64,000 nt of DNA from assembly GCA_913048385.1 (NCBI GenBank), contig CAJWVZ010000016.1:1-64000 (forward strand), written 5' to 3'. Position numbers and translations under genes: made by a program. The stretch comes from an uncultured Gammaproteobacteria bacterium. Its GTDB lineage: Bacteria > Pseudomonadota > Gammaproteobacteria > Pseudomonadales > Pseudohongiellaceae. The notes beneath the pieces are model-generated. The model saw only the letters and a program-made list of their open reading frames with translations. It made no database searches and was not told where the DNA came from. Below are positions 33,022 to 42,503 of the stretch, piece after piece. Position 1 is the first letter of the stretch. Each line of letters begins with the position of its first letter.

Positions 33022-34472
33022 CGCCTCCAAAACATGGGCGTGAAAAGTACCAGTAAGGTAAAGATTTCTAGACGGCCTAACAGCATAGCTAAACATAAGA
33101 CCCATTTAGCAGGATCTGGAATATGACCATAGGTTGAACTGATACTTCCTAATCCCGGACCTAAATTATTTATGCACGCACCAACTGCGCTAAAGGCAGT
33201 GACAATATCAAGGCCTGTAGCAAGTAATGCTAGTAGTATGAGCATAAAAGCCATAACGTAGACGGCAAAAAACCCCCATACTGCTTCAATTACTCGGTCT
33301 GAGACAGCATGCCGGCCAAGTTTGATTGGTATGATCGCTTTAGGATGAATAAGCCTTTGAATTTCGCGAAACCCTTGTTTAAAAATCAATAAGATTCGGA
33401 TAACTTTCATGCCGCCACCGGTCGATCCTGCGCACGCTCCAACGATCGCAACATAAAGTAAAATATAGGGTAAAAATAATGGCCAGGAACTATATTCCGC
33501 AGTAGCGAAACCTGTAGTTGTTGCAAAAGAAACAACTTGGAACGCGCCTTTTATTATTGTTTCCTCAATAGTGCTATAGACTTCAAACTTTGAGAGCATA
33601 GTTATAGTGATGAGAGATATGACTGCTAATATAAAAGTATAGAATTGGAACTCAGAGTCTAGAAAGTAGTGTTTTACTTTTTTTTGCTGCCAAGCAGTAA
33701 AGTGCAAAGCAAAATTTACGCCCGCTATAATCATAAATATTATGGCGACAAGATCAATACTGGGACTGTTAAAATAACCGAGGCTTGCATCGTGTGTTGA
33801 AAATCCTCCTATTGCGATAGTAGACAGGCTATGACTAATGGCGTCGAAAGCTGGCATACCACTTGCCCAGTATGCGAGCGCACAAAGAAGCGTTAAAGCA
33901 AGATAAATATACCAAAGCGCTTTTGCCGTTTCTGCAAGCCTAGGCAGTAGTTTGTTGTCTTTAACTGGGCCGGGGCTTTCGGCCCGATAAAGTTGCATCC
34001 CACCAATGCCAAGCATGGGTAGTAAAGCCATAGCCAATACTATGATGCCCATGCCACCGAGCCATTGTAGGAGTTGGCGGTAGAAAAGGATTGATTTGGG
34101 CAAAAAGTCTAACCCAGAAATAACGGTAGCTCCTGTTGTCGTTAAGCCTGAAAGGGACTCAAATATTGAATCCGTGTAGGACAGACTTACCAAAGGTGAA
34201 AATATGAAAGGCAAGCTGCCTGCCGTGCCCAGGACAATCCAAAAAAGAGTAACGATCAAGAACCCATCGCGTGTATTCAGCTCTGCTTTGGACCGCAATG
34301 ACATAAGCCACATCGTTAAACCAGAGCCAAAAATTATACTCATGCTCTGTAAGAATGGCATAATCATCCCATCATCATAGAAAAGTGATACTAAGATTGG
34401 CGGGATATTTCCAAGCATGCTAAAAAGCATGAGTAATAAGCCAAGAATTTTAAGAATAATAAGAGCATGCAT
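33018..34472 (-). CDS. trkH: Trk potassium uptake system membrane protein
   Basis: TrkH is the membrane channel subunit of low-affinity K+ uptake. The 484 residues contain about ten hydrophobic helices and four pore loops with selectivity-filter glycines: SGLTTTGATVISG, TIAIGGFSTHD, SFATTTGFATAEY and AVGACINNLGPGLGS. It lies 11 bases after trkA, its regulator, in the def-fmt-rsmB-trkA-trkH run. Start ATG gives MHALIILKILGLLLMLFS. Confidence 0.96.
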   Translation of the reverse strand: MHALIILKILGLLLMLFSMLGNIPPILVSLFYDDGMIMPFLQSMSIIFGSGLTMWLMSLRSKAELNTRDGFLIVTLFWIVLGTAGSLPFIFSPLVSLSYTDSIFESLSGLTTTGATVISGLDFLPKSILFYRQLLQWLGGMGIIVLAMALLPMLGIGGMQLYRAESPGPVKDNKLLPRLAETAKALWYIYLALTLLCALAYWASGMPAFDAISHSLSTIAIGGFSTHDASLGYFNSPSIDLVAIIFMIIAGVNFALHFTAWQQKKVKHYFLDSEFQFYTFILAVISLITITMLSKFEVYSTIEETIIKGAFQVVSFATTTGFATAEYSSWPLFLPYILLYVAIVGACAGSTGGGMKVIRILLIFKQGFREIQRLIHPKAIIPIKLGRHAVSDRVIEAVWGFFAVYVMAFMLILLALLATGLDIVTAFSAVGACINNLGPGLGSISSTYGHIPDPAKWVLCLAMLLGRLEIFTLLVLFTPMFWRR

Positions 34473-34483
34473 CGTTTAAATAC

Positions 34484-35857
34484 TCAGAAAAAGCCAAAAC
34501 CAACTTGGAATAATCGCTCTACTTCTGGAATCCTTTTGCTATCGACTAAAAATAATATGACGTGATCGTCTGATTCAACGATGGTTGAATCATGAGCAAT
34601 AAGAACTTCGTCTCCTCGCACTATTGCTCCAATCGTTGTTCCTTCGGGTAAATCGATTTCTCTTATTGCACGCCCAACCACTCGTGAAGAAGTAATGTCC
34701 CCGTGGGCAATTGCCTCGATTGACTCGGCCGCCCCGCGCCTAAGTGAATGGACATTGACCACATCTCCTCGCCTAACGTGAGTAAGTAAACTACCTGTAA
34801 TCGCTTGTTGCGGAGAAATAGCAATATCTATTTCTCCTCCTTGGAGAAGGTCGACATAATCTGGGTTGTTAATAATAGTCATAACCTTTTTTGCACCAAG
34901 CCTTTTGGCTAACAGTGAAGACATAATGTTATCTTCGTCATCATTAGTTAGAGCTAAGAAAACATCAATATCATCAATATTCTCATTTATTAGCAAGTCG
35001 TGCTCTGAGGCTTCTCCGTTGAGAACTATCGCAGAATTTAGATTTTCAGATAAGAACCGGCATCGCTCGGCATTCCTTTCAATTATTTTTACTTTATATT
35101 CTTCTTCAATGCTTTCGGCAAGGCGCAAACCTATATTGCCGCCACCTGCGATCATGATCCGCTTGTATGGACGATCCATTCTCCTAAGTTCGCTCATACA
35201 GGCGCGTATATCATCCTTCGCCGCAACAAAAAATACCTCGTCTCCTGCTTCAATTACTGTGGTGCCTTCAGGGATTATTGGGCGATCTTTACGAAAGATC
35301 GCGGCTACGCGTGTATCAACCGACGGCATATGTTCTTTAAGAAGGCGTAATTGCTGCCCTACTAAGGGGCCGCCGTAGAAAGCTTTTACAGCTACAAGCT
35401 GAACCTTCCCATCTGCAAAATCCAAAACTTGCAGTGAGCCGGGTAAACTTAACAATCTACTGATCGCCTGAGAAACGATAATCTCGGGACTAATTACAAC
35501 ATCAACGGCAATGCCCTTTTTTCCAAATAATTTATCACTTACTAAGTAAGAGGTGGATCGAATGCGACAGATCTTTTTTGCTGTTTGGAATAGTGAGAAT
35601 GCTACTCTGCACGCGACCATGTTAGTCTCATCACTTTCCGTGACAGCAATAATCATGTCAGCATCTGCGCCGCCTGCTTTTTCAAGAGTGTCGGGATGAG
35701 ATGGATATCCTGTGATGACACCAATGTCCATGTGGTCTTTTAATATCCGCAGTTTTTCGTTATCTGAATCTATGATCGTTATGTCGTTAGCTTCACCTGA
35801 GAGCGTTTCTGCAATATTTATCCCAACTGGATTTGCACCGAGAATTATAATTTTCAT
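34484..35857 (-). CDS. trkA: Trk system potassium uptake regulatory protein
   Basis: TrkA is the cytoplasmic nucleotide-binding gate of the Trk channel. The 457 residues have two tandem RCK units: Rossmann motifs MKIIILGANPVGINIAETL at the start and RIMIAGGGNIGLRLAESI near residue 235, each followed by a RCK-C (TrkA-C) domain. TrkH follows 11 bases downstream, so the pair is co-expressed. Confidence 0.97.
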   Translation of the reverse strand: MKIIILGANPVGINIAETLSGEANDITIIDSDNEKLRILKDHMDIGVITGYPSHPDTLEKAGGADADMIIAVTESDETNMVACRVAFSLFQTAKKICRIRSTSYLVSDKLFGKKGIAVDVVISPEIIVSQAISRLLSLPGSLQVLDFADGKVQLVAVKAFYGGPLVGQQLRLLKEHMPSVDTRVAAIFRKDRPIIPEGTTVIEAGDEVFFVAAKDDIRACMSELRRMDRPYKRIMIAGGGNIGLRLAESIEEEYKVKIIERNAERCRFLSENLNSAIVLNGEASEHDLLINENIDDIDVFLALTNDDEDNIMSSLLAKRLGAKKVMTIINNPDYVDLLQGGEIDIAISPQQAITGSLLTHVRRGDVVNVHSLRRGAAESIEAIAHGDITSSRVVGRAIREIDLPEGTTIGAIVRGDEVLIAHDSTIVESDDHVILFLVDSKRIPEVERLFQVGFGFF

Positions 35858-35899
35858 TGTTTAAACCTTGGAAAAGTTTGTGCGATTGCCGTATACAAC

Positions 35900-37195
35900 T
35901 TAAATTTTTCTAAGCAAAGAGAAAAAAAACCCGTCAGGGTTATGGCCGCTTTTTGAAACGTCGGGTAAAAATTGTCTGCCATATTCGCATTCTACTCCCC
36001 AATTAATCTTGATGCTTTCACATTTTGCAGTATCTGTGGATTTCAAAAAATTTGCTATTTGAGTTTCATTTTCTTCGCGCAGTATAGAACAAGTTGTATA
36101 TAAGAATAGTCCTCCAGGCCGCAAGCATTTCCATAAGTTTTTCAAAAGATTTTTCTGGATTTCAACTGATGATAAAACCTCGTCATAAGTCCTAAGAACT
36201 TTAATATCGGGATGTCGTCTTATAACACCAGTGCCACTGCAAGGAGCATCTAAAAGTATTCGATCGAAATGCTGTTCATTCCACCATTTCTTTGTGTCTT
36301 TAACGTCGGCTACAATTGTTTTAGCAGAGAGATTTTGTCGATCAAGGTTATCTGTTAAGCGCTGCATTCGGCTTGAATTTACATCGATTGCGGTGACTTT
36401 TAGAGTGGGTTCATGCTCGAGCATGTGGCAAGTTTTACCACCTGGCGCCGCGCAGGCGTCAAGAACATACTGTTTTGGTTTAAGGTCGAGAATTCCCGGA
36501 ACATACTGAGATGCTTCATCCTGTATGCTTACAAAACCCTCTTTGAAATTCGGTAGTACATCAACCCTGCAGGGAGCGTCTAAAATAATAGCAGTTTCCG
36601 TTCTGCCGAATGAGCCGGCAAGATTCTGTTTTTTCAGTAAATTTAGGTAATTCATACGGCTAATTTTCTGAGTGTTAATCCTAAGAGTCATTGGTGGCCG
36701 TAAGTTGTTTGCATTTAAGACAGTTATTGCCTGTGCTGGCCATTGATTTTTTATTAAGCGGGAAAGCCACTCGGGGTGCGTGTTAGGGCATTCTTTATTC
36801 TTTGATGAGTTAAGAGTTTCGTCTCTTAAGTAAGCCCGGAGCACTCCATTGACAAGTCCTGTTGCCCAAGGTTTATTCAATTCACGTGCAGCCTCGACGG
36901 TTTCATTAATAATTGCATAGTCCGCGACCCCCATCTCCCGAATTTGATAGATGCCGATCATTAATAGACAACGGATATCACGGTCCTTATTTCGTAACGG
37001 ATGGTTAAGAAACTGTTCTAACTGAGATTGAATAAGCCAGTACCAGCGGCAACATCCAAAACTTAATTCCTGAATGAGAGGAAAGTCTGAGCGATCACGT
37101 AGCTTGATTAAAGCAGTGGAGAGCGAACCTTTTGAGTTTAACAGATCTGCTAAAATCAGTGCAGCTGTGGCTCTGCTATTAAGTGTTTTTTGCAT
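35900..37195 (-). CDS. rsmB: 16S rRNA (cytosine-967-C5)-methyltransferase
   Basis: RsmB (Sun/Fmu) methylates C967 of 16S rRNA. The 431 residues comprise an N-terminal NusB-like helical domain and a C-terminal Rossmann methyltransferase domain with VLDACAAPGGKTCHMLEH, the catalytic motifs LDAPCSGTGVIRRHPDIK and TTCSILREENE, each providing one of the two conserved cysteines. It begins three bases after fmt. Confidence 0.97.
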   Translation of the reverse strand: MQKTLNSRATAALILADLLNSKGSLSTALIKLRDRSDFPLIQELSFGCCRWYWLIQSQLEQFLNHPLRNKDRDIRCLLMIGIYQIREMGVADYAIINETVEAARELNKPWATGLVNGVLRAYLRDETLNSSKNKECPNTHPEWLSRLIKNQWPAQAITVLNANNLRPPMTLRINTQKISRMNYLNLLKKQNLAGSFGRTETAIILDAPCRVDVLPNFKEGFVSIQDEASQYVPGILDLKPKQYVLDACAAPGGKTCHMLEHEPTLKVTAIDVNSSRMQRLTDNLDRQNLSAKTIVADVKDTKKWWNEQHFDRILLDAPCSGTGVIRRHPDIKVLRTYDEVLSSVEIQKNLLKNLWKCLRPGGLFLYTTCSILREENETQIANFLKSTDTAKCESIKINWGVECEYGRQFLPDVSKSGHNPDGFFFSLLRKI

Positions 37196-37198
37196 AAT

Positions 37199-38173
37199 TC
37201 AATCACTTTTAGACATTCGATCGCCGATTTGAAAAATATCTGGCCTAGCATTTTTTATTGACTCTATCGTCTGAGGCGTTTTCCCGGGTAACTGCACCAT
37301 GGTTACGGATAGCTCGCCTGATCCACAATGCACAGAAAAACAATTTTTAGCGGTCGCAGTAATTTCACCAGGTAATGCATTAGTATTTTGATTGTTTTTT
37401 TGTGTTTTGGTTGCTTGAATGATTCGAATTCGGTTATTTTTAAAATAACTAAAAGCAGGCGCCCTTCCAAATCCAGCTCGAATTTGTAGTTCAATATCTT
37501 TTGCATCACAAAACCAGTCGATCGATGCTTCAGACTTTTCTATTTTTTTTGCATAAGTTGCGAGCGAATGATTTTGTTCTTTTGCTTTTAGCTGAGCTCT
37601 TGGAAGATCGGAAAGCAGCTCTATCAATGCTAAAGCTCCCGCCATTGCGATTTTTTCCTCAAGAGACTCTCTTGTATCAGTATTTTCTATAGGAATTACT
37701 GTCTTGCACAGCATTTGTCCTGTGTCCAAGCCTTCGTCCATTTGCATTAGGGTAACCCCTGTTTCAGTATCACCCGCAAGGAGGGCTCTCTCAATGGGTG
37801 CTGCGCCTCGCCATCTCGGTAACAAGGATGCGTGAATGTTAATGCATCCAAAAGTAGGAATTTCAAGAAAAAGTTTGGGTAAAATTAACCCATAAGCTGC
37901 GACGATTAAAACATCTGCATTTAAGAGTGCTAATTCATGGCAAGCATTGCTGGTCCTCAAAGATTCGGGCTGATATACATTGAGCTTGTGTTTTTGTGCG
38001 AGGATCTTAACTGGGCTTGGTTGGATTTTTTTTCCTCGCCCTGAGGGTCTATCTGGCTGTGTATAGACTCCGACAATATTATGAGATGCTTCGATAAGGC
38101 TCTTTAGTTGTTTGGCCGCGAAAAGGGGGGTTCCTGCAAAGGCGAGACGAAGTTTGTGTTTTGGCATTATCAT
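37199..38173 (-). CDS. fmt: methionyl-tRNA formyltransferase
   Basis: Fmt formylates initiator Met-tRNA using 10-formyl-tetrahydrofolate. The 324 residues have LRLAFAGTPLFAAKQLKSL at the N-terminus, the catalytic block INIHASLLPRWRGAAPIERAL (around residue 110), and DTGVTLMQMDEGLDTG. The start is ATG at 38173, or two codons later (MPKHKLRLAFAG), which is equally plausible. It lies four bases after def, the enzyme that later removes the formyl group. Confidence 0.97.
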   Translation of the reverse strand: MIMPKHKLRLAFAGTPLFAAKQLKSLIEASHNIVGVYTQPDRPSGRGKKIQPSPVKILAQKHKLNVYQPESLRTSNACHELALLNADVLIVAAYGLILPKLFLEIPTFGCINIHASLLPRWRGAAPIERALLAGDTETGVTLMQMDEGLDTGQMLCKTVIPIENTDTRESLEEKIAMAGALALIELLSDLPRAQLKAKEQNHSLATYAKKIEKSEASIDWFCDAKDIELQIRAGFGRAPAFSYFKNNRIRIIQATKTQKNNQNTNALPGEITATAKNCFSVHCGSGELSVTMVQLPGKTPQTIESIKNARPDIFQIGDRMSKSD

Positions 38174-38177
38174 TAGA

Positions 38178-38681
38178 TCAAAGAGCTTTTTGTTTTTTTT
38201 CTAATTTGCTTCGGATGCGGTCTCTTTTTAAACGGCTTATGTAGTCGACCATTAGCTTGCCATCCAGGTGATCGATTTCATGTTGAATGCAAACCGCAAG
38301 AATGCCATTTGCTTCAAGATGGAAATGCTTCCCGTGCTGATCCTGTGAATGGATAACGACTGTTTTGGGTCGCGAAATGGTCTCGTAAAACCCCGGAATG
38401 GAGAGGCACCCTTCATCGTAATCGAGATTTTCTTGATCTGAAATAGTGAAAGTCGGGTTAACAAACACTTGAGGAGTATTCCGATCTTCCGAAACATCAA
38501 TAACTAAAATTCGCTGATGAACATCTATCTGTGTCGCCGCAAGGCCGATTCCTCCCGCGGAGTACATGGTTTCCAGCATATCGTCAATCAGAGCCTCGAG
38601 AGAAGAACCAAAGTCCGTCACCGGTGTTGCGATAGTGCGCAATCGCAAATCGGGGAATTCAAGAATGGTGCGAAGAGCCAT
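38178..38681 (-). CDS. def: peptide deformylase
   Basis: Def removes the N-formyl group from new proteins; it is a metalloprotease. I start at the ATG at 38679-38681 ([21 protein letters not shown], 167 residues), the usual family start, with GGA six bases upstream. The three motifs are [19 protein letters not shown] and [11 protein letters not shown] (HExxH metal site). An ATG 15 codons further upstream exists but gives residues not seen in the family. Confidence 0.96.
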   Translation of the reverse strand: MALRTILEFPDLRLRTIATPVTDFGSSLEALIDDMLETMYSAGGIGLAATQIDVHQRILVIDVSEDRNTPQVFVNPTFTISDQENLDYDEGCLSIPGFYETISRPKTVVIHSQDQHGKHFHLEANGILAVCIQHEIDHLDGKLMVDYISRLKRDRIRSKLEKKQKAL

Positions 38682-38726
38682 AAGCGTTCCGGTTGTCGAA
38701 GTATGTAACAATTTAATTGGATACAT

Positions 38727-38902
38727 TATAGCCTATTGATTTATTGTAAACCTCCCTCTCAGGTTCCTTAGTTTTAAAGTGATTGCTAGAACAATGTGTA
38801 AAATAAAGAATCATCTCCCATGTTAATCAAAAATAGACTAACATTTACAACACGTGGTTATTAAAACTTGTTCCATTAAAACAAGGGATGTCCATTGATT
38901 AG
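38727..38902 (+). promoter_or_regulatory. def-tsaC divergent promoter region
   Basis: AT-rich 176-base gap between divergent operons. A short inverted pair CTTGTT...AACAAG lies around 38867-38886. In Pseudomonas, lysM and dprA genes lie between def and tsaC; no remnant of either is visible here. Confidence 0.4.
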
Positions 38903-39478
38903 ATGTCAGAATATAGCATGAAGCCTAAGAGGCTTGAGATAAACGAGGCTGTTAAGTGTTTGCGTGGTGGGGGTGTAATTGCTTATCCAACCGAAGCTGT
39001 TTGGGGTCTTGGGTGTGACCCGTTTAATTTACATGCGGTTAATCGGCTGCTGGCTCTCAAGCAACGATCAAAAAGCAAGGGGCTCATTCTCGCTGCGGCA
39101 TCCATCTCACAGGTTGGTGTTCTAATAGAGGCTTTACCACTTGCGCAGCAGAAACAAGTAGAGTCTAAATGGCCAGGGCCGGTGACTTGGATAATCCCGG
39201 ATATTTCAAATATTATTCCAAGTTGGGTCAAGGGTCAGCATGCTAAGGTTGCTGTTAGGGTAAGTAATCATCCCATTGTAAAGGACTTATCGAATGCGTT
39301 TGGCGGAATGATAGTATCTACTAGTGCAAATTTTAACAATGAATCTGAAATAAAATCTTTCGAAATTTTAGAGCGTCAGTTTGGGTCTAAAATTGACGGG
39401 ATTGTTAAAGGAGACCTTGGCTTAAGCAGAAACCCATCGGAAATCTGGGATGTAGAGTCCGGTATTCGTATTCGGTAG
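38903..39478 (+). CDS. tsaC: threonylcarbamoyl-AMP synthase (Sua5/YrdC family)
   Basis: TsaC makes threonylcarbamoyl-adenylate from Thr, bicarbonate and ATP for t6A37 of tRNAs reading ANN codons. The 191 residues show CLRGGGVIAYPTEAVWGLGCDP, LALKQRSKSKGLILAA and AVRVSNHPIVKDL, GGMIVSTSANFNNE. Length matches short TsaC without the Sua5 extension. It leads the tsaC-hemF-aroE run as in many gammaproteobacteria. Confidence 0.95.
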   Translation: MSEYSMKPKRLEINEAVKCLRGGGVIAYPTEAVWGLGCDPFNLHAVNRLLALKQRSKSKGLILAAASISQVGVLIEALPLAQQKQVESKWPGPVTWIIPDISNIIPSWVKGQHAKVAVRVSNHPIVKDLSNAFGGMIVSTSANFNNESEIKSFEILERQFGSKIDGIVKGDLGLSRNPSEIWDVESGIRIR

Positions 39479-39545
39479 AAAAAACGAACGGTTAAGAGAC
39501 ATCTTTCTACAAATTTTGCCTATAGATATTTGAGAGATTAAATTA

Positions 39546-40502
39546 ATGGCGGCTGAAATTAAGAAATTTTCGACAGGGAACACGAGCTCGAGTTTTAAGA
39601 GCTTTCTACTGGCTTTACAGGGACGAATTTGCAAGGAGTTTGAGTCGTTGGATGGATCTTCTAAATTCTGCACAGACAGTTGGGATCGAAATCTTGGTGG
39701 AAGTGGTTGTAGTAGGGTTATATCGGAAGGTGATGTGTTTGAAAAAGGAGGTGTGAATTTTTCGCACGTTTTTGGAAGTGAAATGCCGCCCTCAGCGACA
39801 GTCAAACGTCCGGAATTGGCGGGTAAAGGTTTTGAGGCCATGGGTATATCTTTGGTAATGCATCCTAAAAATCCGTTTGTACCCACCTCACACGCCAACT
39901 TTAGGCTATTTATATCAGAACAGGAAGGAGGAGAATCTGTTTGGTGGTTCGGTGGAGGCTACGATCTTACTCCGTATTATGGATTTGAAGATGATTGTAT
40001 TCATTGGCACCAAACAGCTAAAAAAGTTTGCGACCGATATGATCTTGACTATTATCCTCGATTAAAAAAAGACTGTGATGAATATTTTTTTATCAAGCAT
40101 CGGCAAGAGCCAAGAGGTATTGGTGGAATATTTTTCGATGATTTCAATGAGAAAGATTTTGATAGTTGTTTTTTATTTGTATGCTCTTTAGCTGATAGTT
40201 ATCTCGATGCATATCTTCCGATCGTTAAACGGCGAATGAATGAACCGTTTGAAAAATCTCATCAGGAGTTTCAACAATATCGAAGAGGACGTTATGTAGA
40301 GTTCAATCTTGCCTACGACCGAGGAACTGTTTTTGGTCTTCAGTCTGGTGTGGGCCGGATAGAATCGATTTTGATGTCACTTCCGCCTACTGTCCGTTGG
40401 GTGTATGACTGGGCTCCGTTACCAGGGACTGAAGAATCTCGGCTGTACACTGACTTTCTTAGACCGCGCGATTGGGCTGTAACTAAAGGCGTAGAGAGGT
40501 AG
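39546..40502 (+). CDS. hemF: oxygen-dependent coproporphyrinogen III oxidase
   Basis: HemF decarboxylates coproporphyrinogen III to protoporphyrinogen IX with O2, an aerobic heme step. The 318 residues contain [30 protein letters not shown] (split), [42 protein letters not shown] and [19 protein letters not shown], and end LRPRDWAV. Aerobic heme synthesis fits the oxidase operon nearby. It lies 67 bases after tsaC and three before aroE. Confidence 0.97.
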   Translation: MAAEIKKFSTGNTSSSFKSFLLALQGRICKEFESLDGSSKFCTDSWDRNLGGSGCSRVISEGDVFEKGGVNFSHVFGSEMPPSATVKRPELAGKGFEAMGISLVMHPKNPFVPTSHANFRLFISEQEGGESVWWFGGGYDLTPYYGFEDDCIHWHQTAKKVCDRYDLDYYPRLKKDCDEYFFIKHRQEPRGIGGIFFDDFNEKDFDSCFLFVCSLADSYLDAYLPIVKRRMNEPFEKSHQEFQQYRRGRYVEFNLAYDRGTVFGLQSGVGRIESILMSLPPTVRWVYDWAPLPGTEESRLYTDFLRPRDWAVTKGVER

Positions 40503-40505
40503 ATT

Positions 40506-41321
40506 TTGAAAAGAACTCCTTTGTATTGCGTTATTGGCGATCCGATAAAACACAGTAGATCACCAGAAATACATAAATTCTTTGCTGATCAGCAGACAGA
40601 CTCGATCCATTACGAAGCAAAAAGAGTTGATGAGGCCAGTTTGCAAAATTTCGTGATGAATTTTTTTGAATCCGGTGGCGCCGGTTTAAATATCACTTTG
40701 CCTCACAAAGAATCAGCGTTTTTATTGTGTGATAAATTATCTGAGCGCGCTACGTTATCGAGAGCTGTAAACACCCTTTTTATTGATAATCGAGGGCTAT
40801 TATGCGGAGAAAATACCGATGGCCTTGGGTTAGTAAGAGATATTGTAGATAACCACGGCATCGCAATTTCAAATAAAAGCATCTTAATTATCGGCGCCGG
40901 TGGTGCGGCTCGGGGTGTTATTTATGACCTAATTAGCTGTAATCCGGCCTTAGTATCGATTGTTAATCGAACTCATCACAAGGCCGAAGCTCTGGCGAAG
41001 AGGTTTAATATAAAAGCGCTTGAGATTAGATCTGCATTTGAGAAGGAGTTTGATTTGATTATAAATGCAACGTCATCTAGTTTAGTCGGGGAGTTACCCC
41101 CTATTTGCTCAGCAATGCTCGCTCCAAACTGCTGTTGTTATGACATGATGTATTCTAAAGAAGATACAGTTTTTGTTAGGTGGGCTAAACAGAATGGAGT
41201 TTTGCATACTATGGATGGGCTTGGGATGCTGGTTGAGCAGGCGGCCGAGGCATTTTTTTTATGGCGGGGTTCTCGTCCAACAACCACTCCGTTACTCAAG
41301 AAACTTAGAGGAGCGAGGTAA
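40506..41321 (+). CDS. aroE: shikimate dehydrogenase
   Basis: AroE reduces 3-dehydroshikimate to shikimate with NADPH. The 271 residues carry the substrate site YCVIGDPIKHSRSPEIHKFF, the catalytic Lys in GLNITLPHKESAF, ENTDGLGLVRDI, and the Rossmann IIGAGGAARGVIYDL. The start is TTG (40506) with GAGAGG six bases upstream, three bases after the hemF stop. Full length. Confidence 0.96.
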   Translation: MKRTPLYCVIGDPIKHSRSPEIHKFFADQQTDSIHYEAKRVDEASLQNFVMNFFESGGAGLNITLPHKESAFLLCDKLSERATLSRAVNTLFIDNRGLLCGENTDGLGLVRDIVDNHGIAISNKSILIIGAGGAARGVIYDLISCNPALVSIVNRTHHKAEALAKRFNIKALEIRSAFEKEFDLIINATSSSLVGELPPICSAMLAPNCCCYDMMYSKEDTVFVRWAKQNGVLHTMDGLGMLVEQAAEAFFLWRGSRPTTTPLLKKLRGAR

Positions 41322-41378
41322 ATTTTCGGGAAATATACGAGGGGCGCTAAGTAGAAGAACTTCTTCTGATCTAGAGTC

Positions 41379-41771
41379 TTAATGCTCGTTCAAGGTAGCG
41401 TCGCCCGATTCTTCGTGATGCAAGTCACTGGGAGATAGAGGCTGAAGGGTTGGGTCATCGCCGCGATATTGATATCGGGTTCCTTCCGTGTAATTCCCCT
41501 CTATCGCCATAAAACCGATCAAGACTAACAATACTATGGGTGGACCTAATATTGTCCAAACTAAGGCAAGGCGTTCCCAAACCACGTGCATAAAAATTGC
41601 AACAATGAAACCAGCTTTTAGAGTCATGAAAAGGATCACTAAAAACCAGCGAAGCGCGCCCTCAACATGGAAGTAATCGACGGCATATGAAAACCCGCTT
41701 AACACGAAAAGTAGAACCCAAATTTTATAATATATACCGAGCGGGTGTTGTTGTCCTACGTCAGATGACAT
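41379..41771 (-). CDS. cytochrome c oxidase subunit IV (prokaryotic COX4/CyoD-like)
   Basis: A 130-residue membrane protein with three helices (about 16-35, 43-68, 73-95), then a charged tail. The block LGIYYKIWVLLFVLSGFSYAVDYFHVEGALRW and FMTLKAGFIVAIFMHVVWERLALVW matches the prokaryotic subunit IV family, which stabilises heme-copper oxidases. I chose the ATG at 41769-41771 (MSSDVGQQHPLG). The longer frame overlaps the upstream subunit III gene. It is the last gene of the coxB-coxA-subunit III-subunit III-subunit IV operon. Confidence 0.85.
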   Translation of the reverse strand: MSSDVGQQHPLGIYYKIWVLLFVLSGFSYAVDYFHVEGALRWFLVILFMTLKAGFIVAIFMHVVWERLALVWTILGPPIVLLVLIGFMAIEGNYTEGTRYQYRGDDPTLQPLSPSDLHHEESGDATLNEH

Positions 41772-41785
41772 GTTTAATTCTCTCT

Positions 41786-42460
41786 TTAAAGTAAATAGAA
41801 AAAGGCAAAAATGAAGACCCACACAAGGTCGACAAAGTGCCAGTAAAGGCCGGCAATTTCAACGATTTCAAATCCTTTCTTGTCGTAATGCCCCTTCCGA
41901 ATCTTGTTCGCTACAACGAGAAGGTAGATAACGCCACCGGTTACATGTAAGCCATGAAATCCTGTAACCATAAAAAAAACGGAGCCAAATTGAGCGGCCC
42001 CGAAAGGGTTGGCCCACGGCCTCACCCCTTCTTGTATCAATTTGGTCCACTCAAATGCTTGCATGCCGACGAAGGAGGCTCCTAGCAAGGCGGTCGCAAC
42101 CATTAACCAGAAGGTTTTTGTTTTGTCTCTGCGATATCCAAAATTAACTGCCAAGGCCATTGAGCCAGAGCTTGTAATTAGGATAAAGGTCATAATTGCA
42201 ATTAAAACTAGTGGCACTGATTGACCGAACAGAGTGAGCGCAAAAATCTCAGTTTGGAGCGGCCACGGTTCGGTCGTCGTAAGACGAACGTTCAAATAAC
42301 CTGTCAAAAAGCAAGTGAATATGAAGGTATCAGATACCAGAAATATCCACATCATGGCCTTGCCCCACGGGACATTGTAAGCCTGCTTATCGCTAGCCCA
42401 GTCTTCTACTAAGCCGGTTACTCCTGAAGGAACTCCATCAACTACTGATTCACTCATCAT
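41786..42460 (-). CDS. heme-copper oxidase subunit III (second of two)
   Basis: Subunit III is a multi-helix non-catalytic subunit flanking subunit I. The 224 residues have about five helices, with GKAMMWIFLVSDTFIFTCFLTGYL, SFVGMQAFEWTKLIQEG, and the family hallmark GFHGLHVTGGVIYLLVVANKI followed by GLYWHFVDLVWVFIFAFFYLL. Its N-terminal part lacks the first two helices of seven-helix forms. A shorter subunit III homologue lies directly upstream. The tandem arrangement is unlike the single coxC of Pseudomonas and Paracoccus. The ATG at 42458-42460 has a second ATG right after it. Confidence 0.88.
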   Translation of the reverse strand: MMSESVVDGVPSGVTGLVEDWASDKQAYNVPWGKAMMWIFLVSDTFIFTCFLTGYLNVRLTTTEPWPLQTEIFALTLFGQSVPLVLIAIMTFILITSSGSMALAVNFGYRRDKTKTFWLMVATALLGASFVGMQAFEWTKLIQEGVRPWANPFGAAQFGSVFFMVTGFHGLHVTGGVIYLLVVANKIRKGHYDKKGFEIVEIAGLYWHFVDLVWVFIFAFFYLL

Positions 42461-42503
42461 AAACTTCCTGTGTATGCTTTGTACTTTTAATTAGTGCCAT
42501 TAC

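Noticed and set aside
41322-41378. AGAAG...CTTCT repeat between aroE and the subunit IV gene, considered as a bidirectional terminator
   Set aside because: The arms are five bases and AT-rich, and no T tract follows on either strand.
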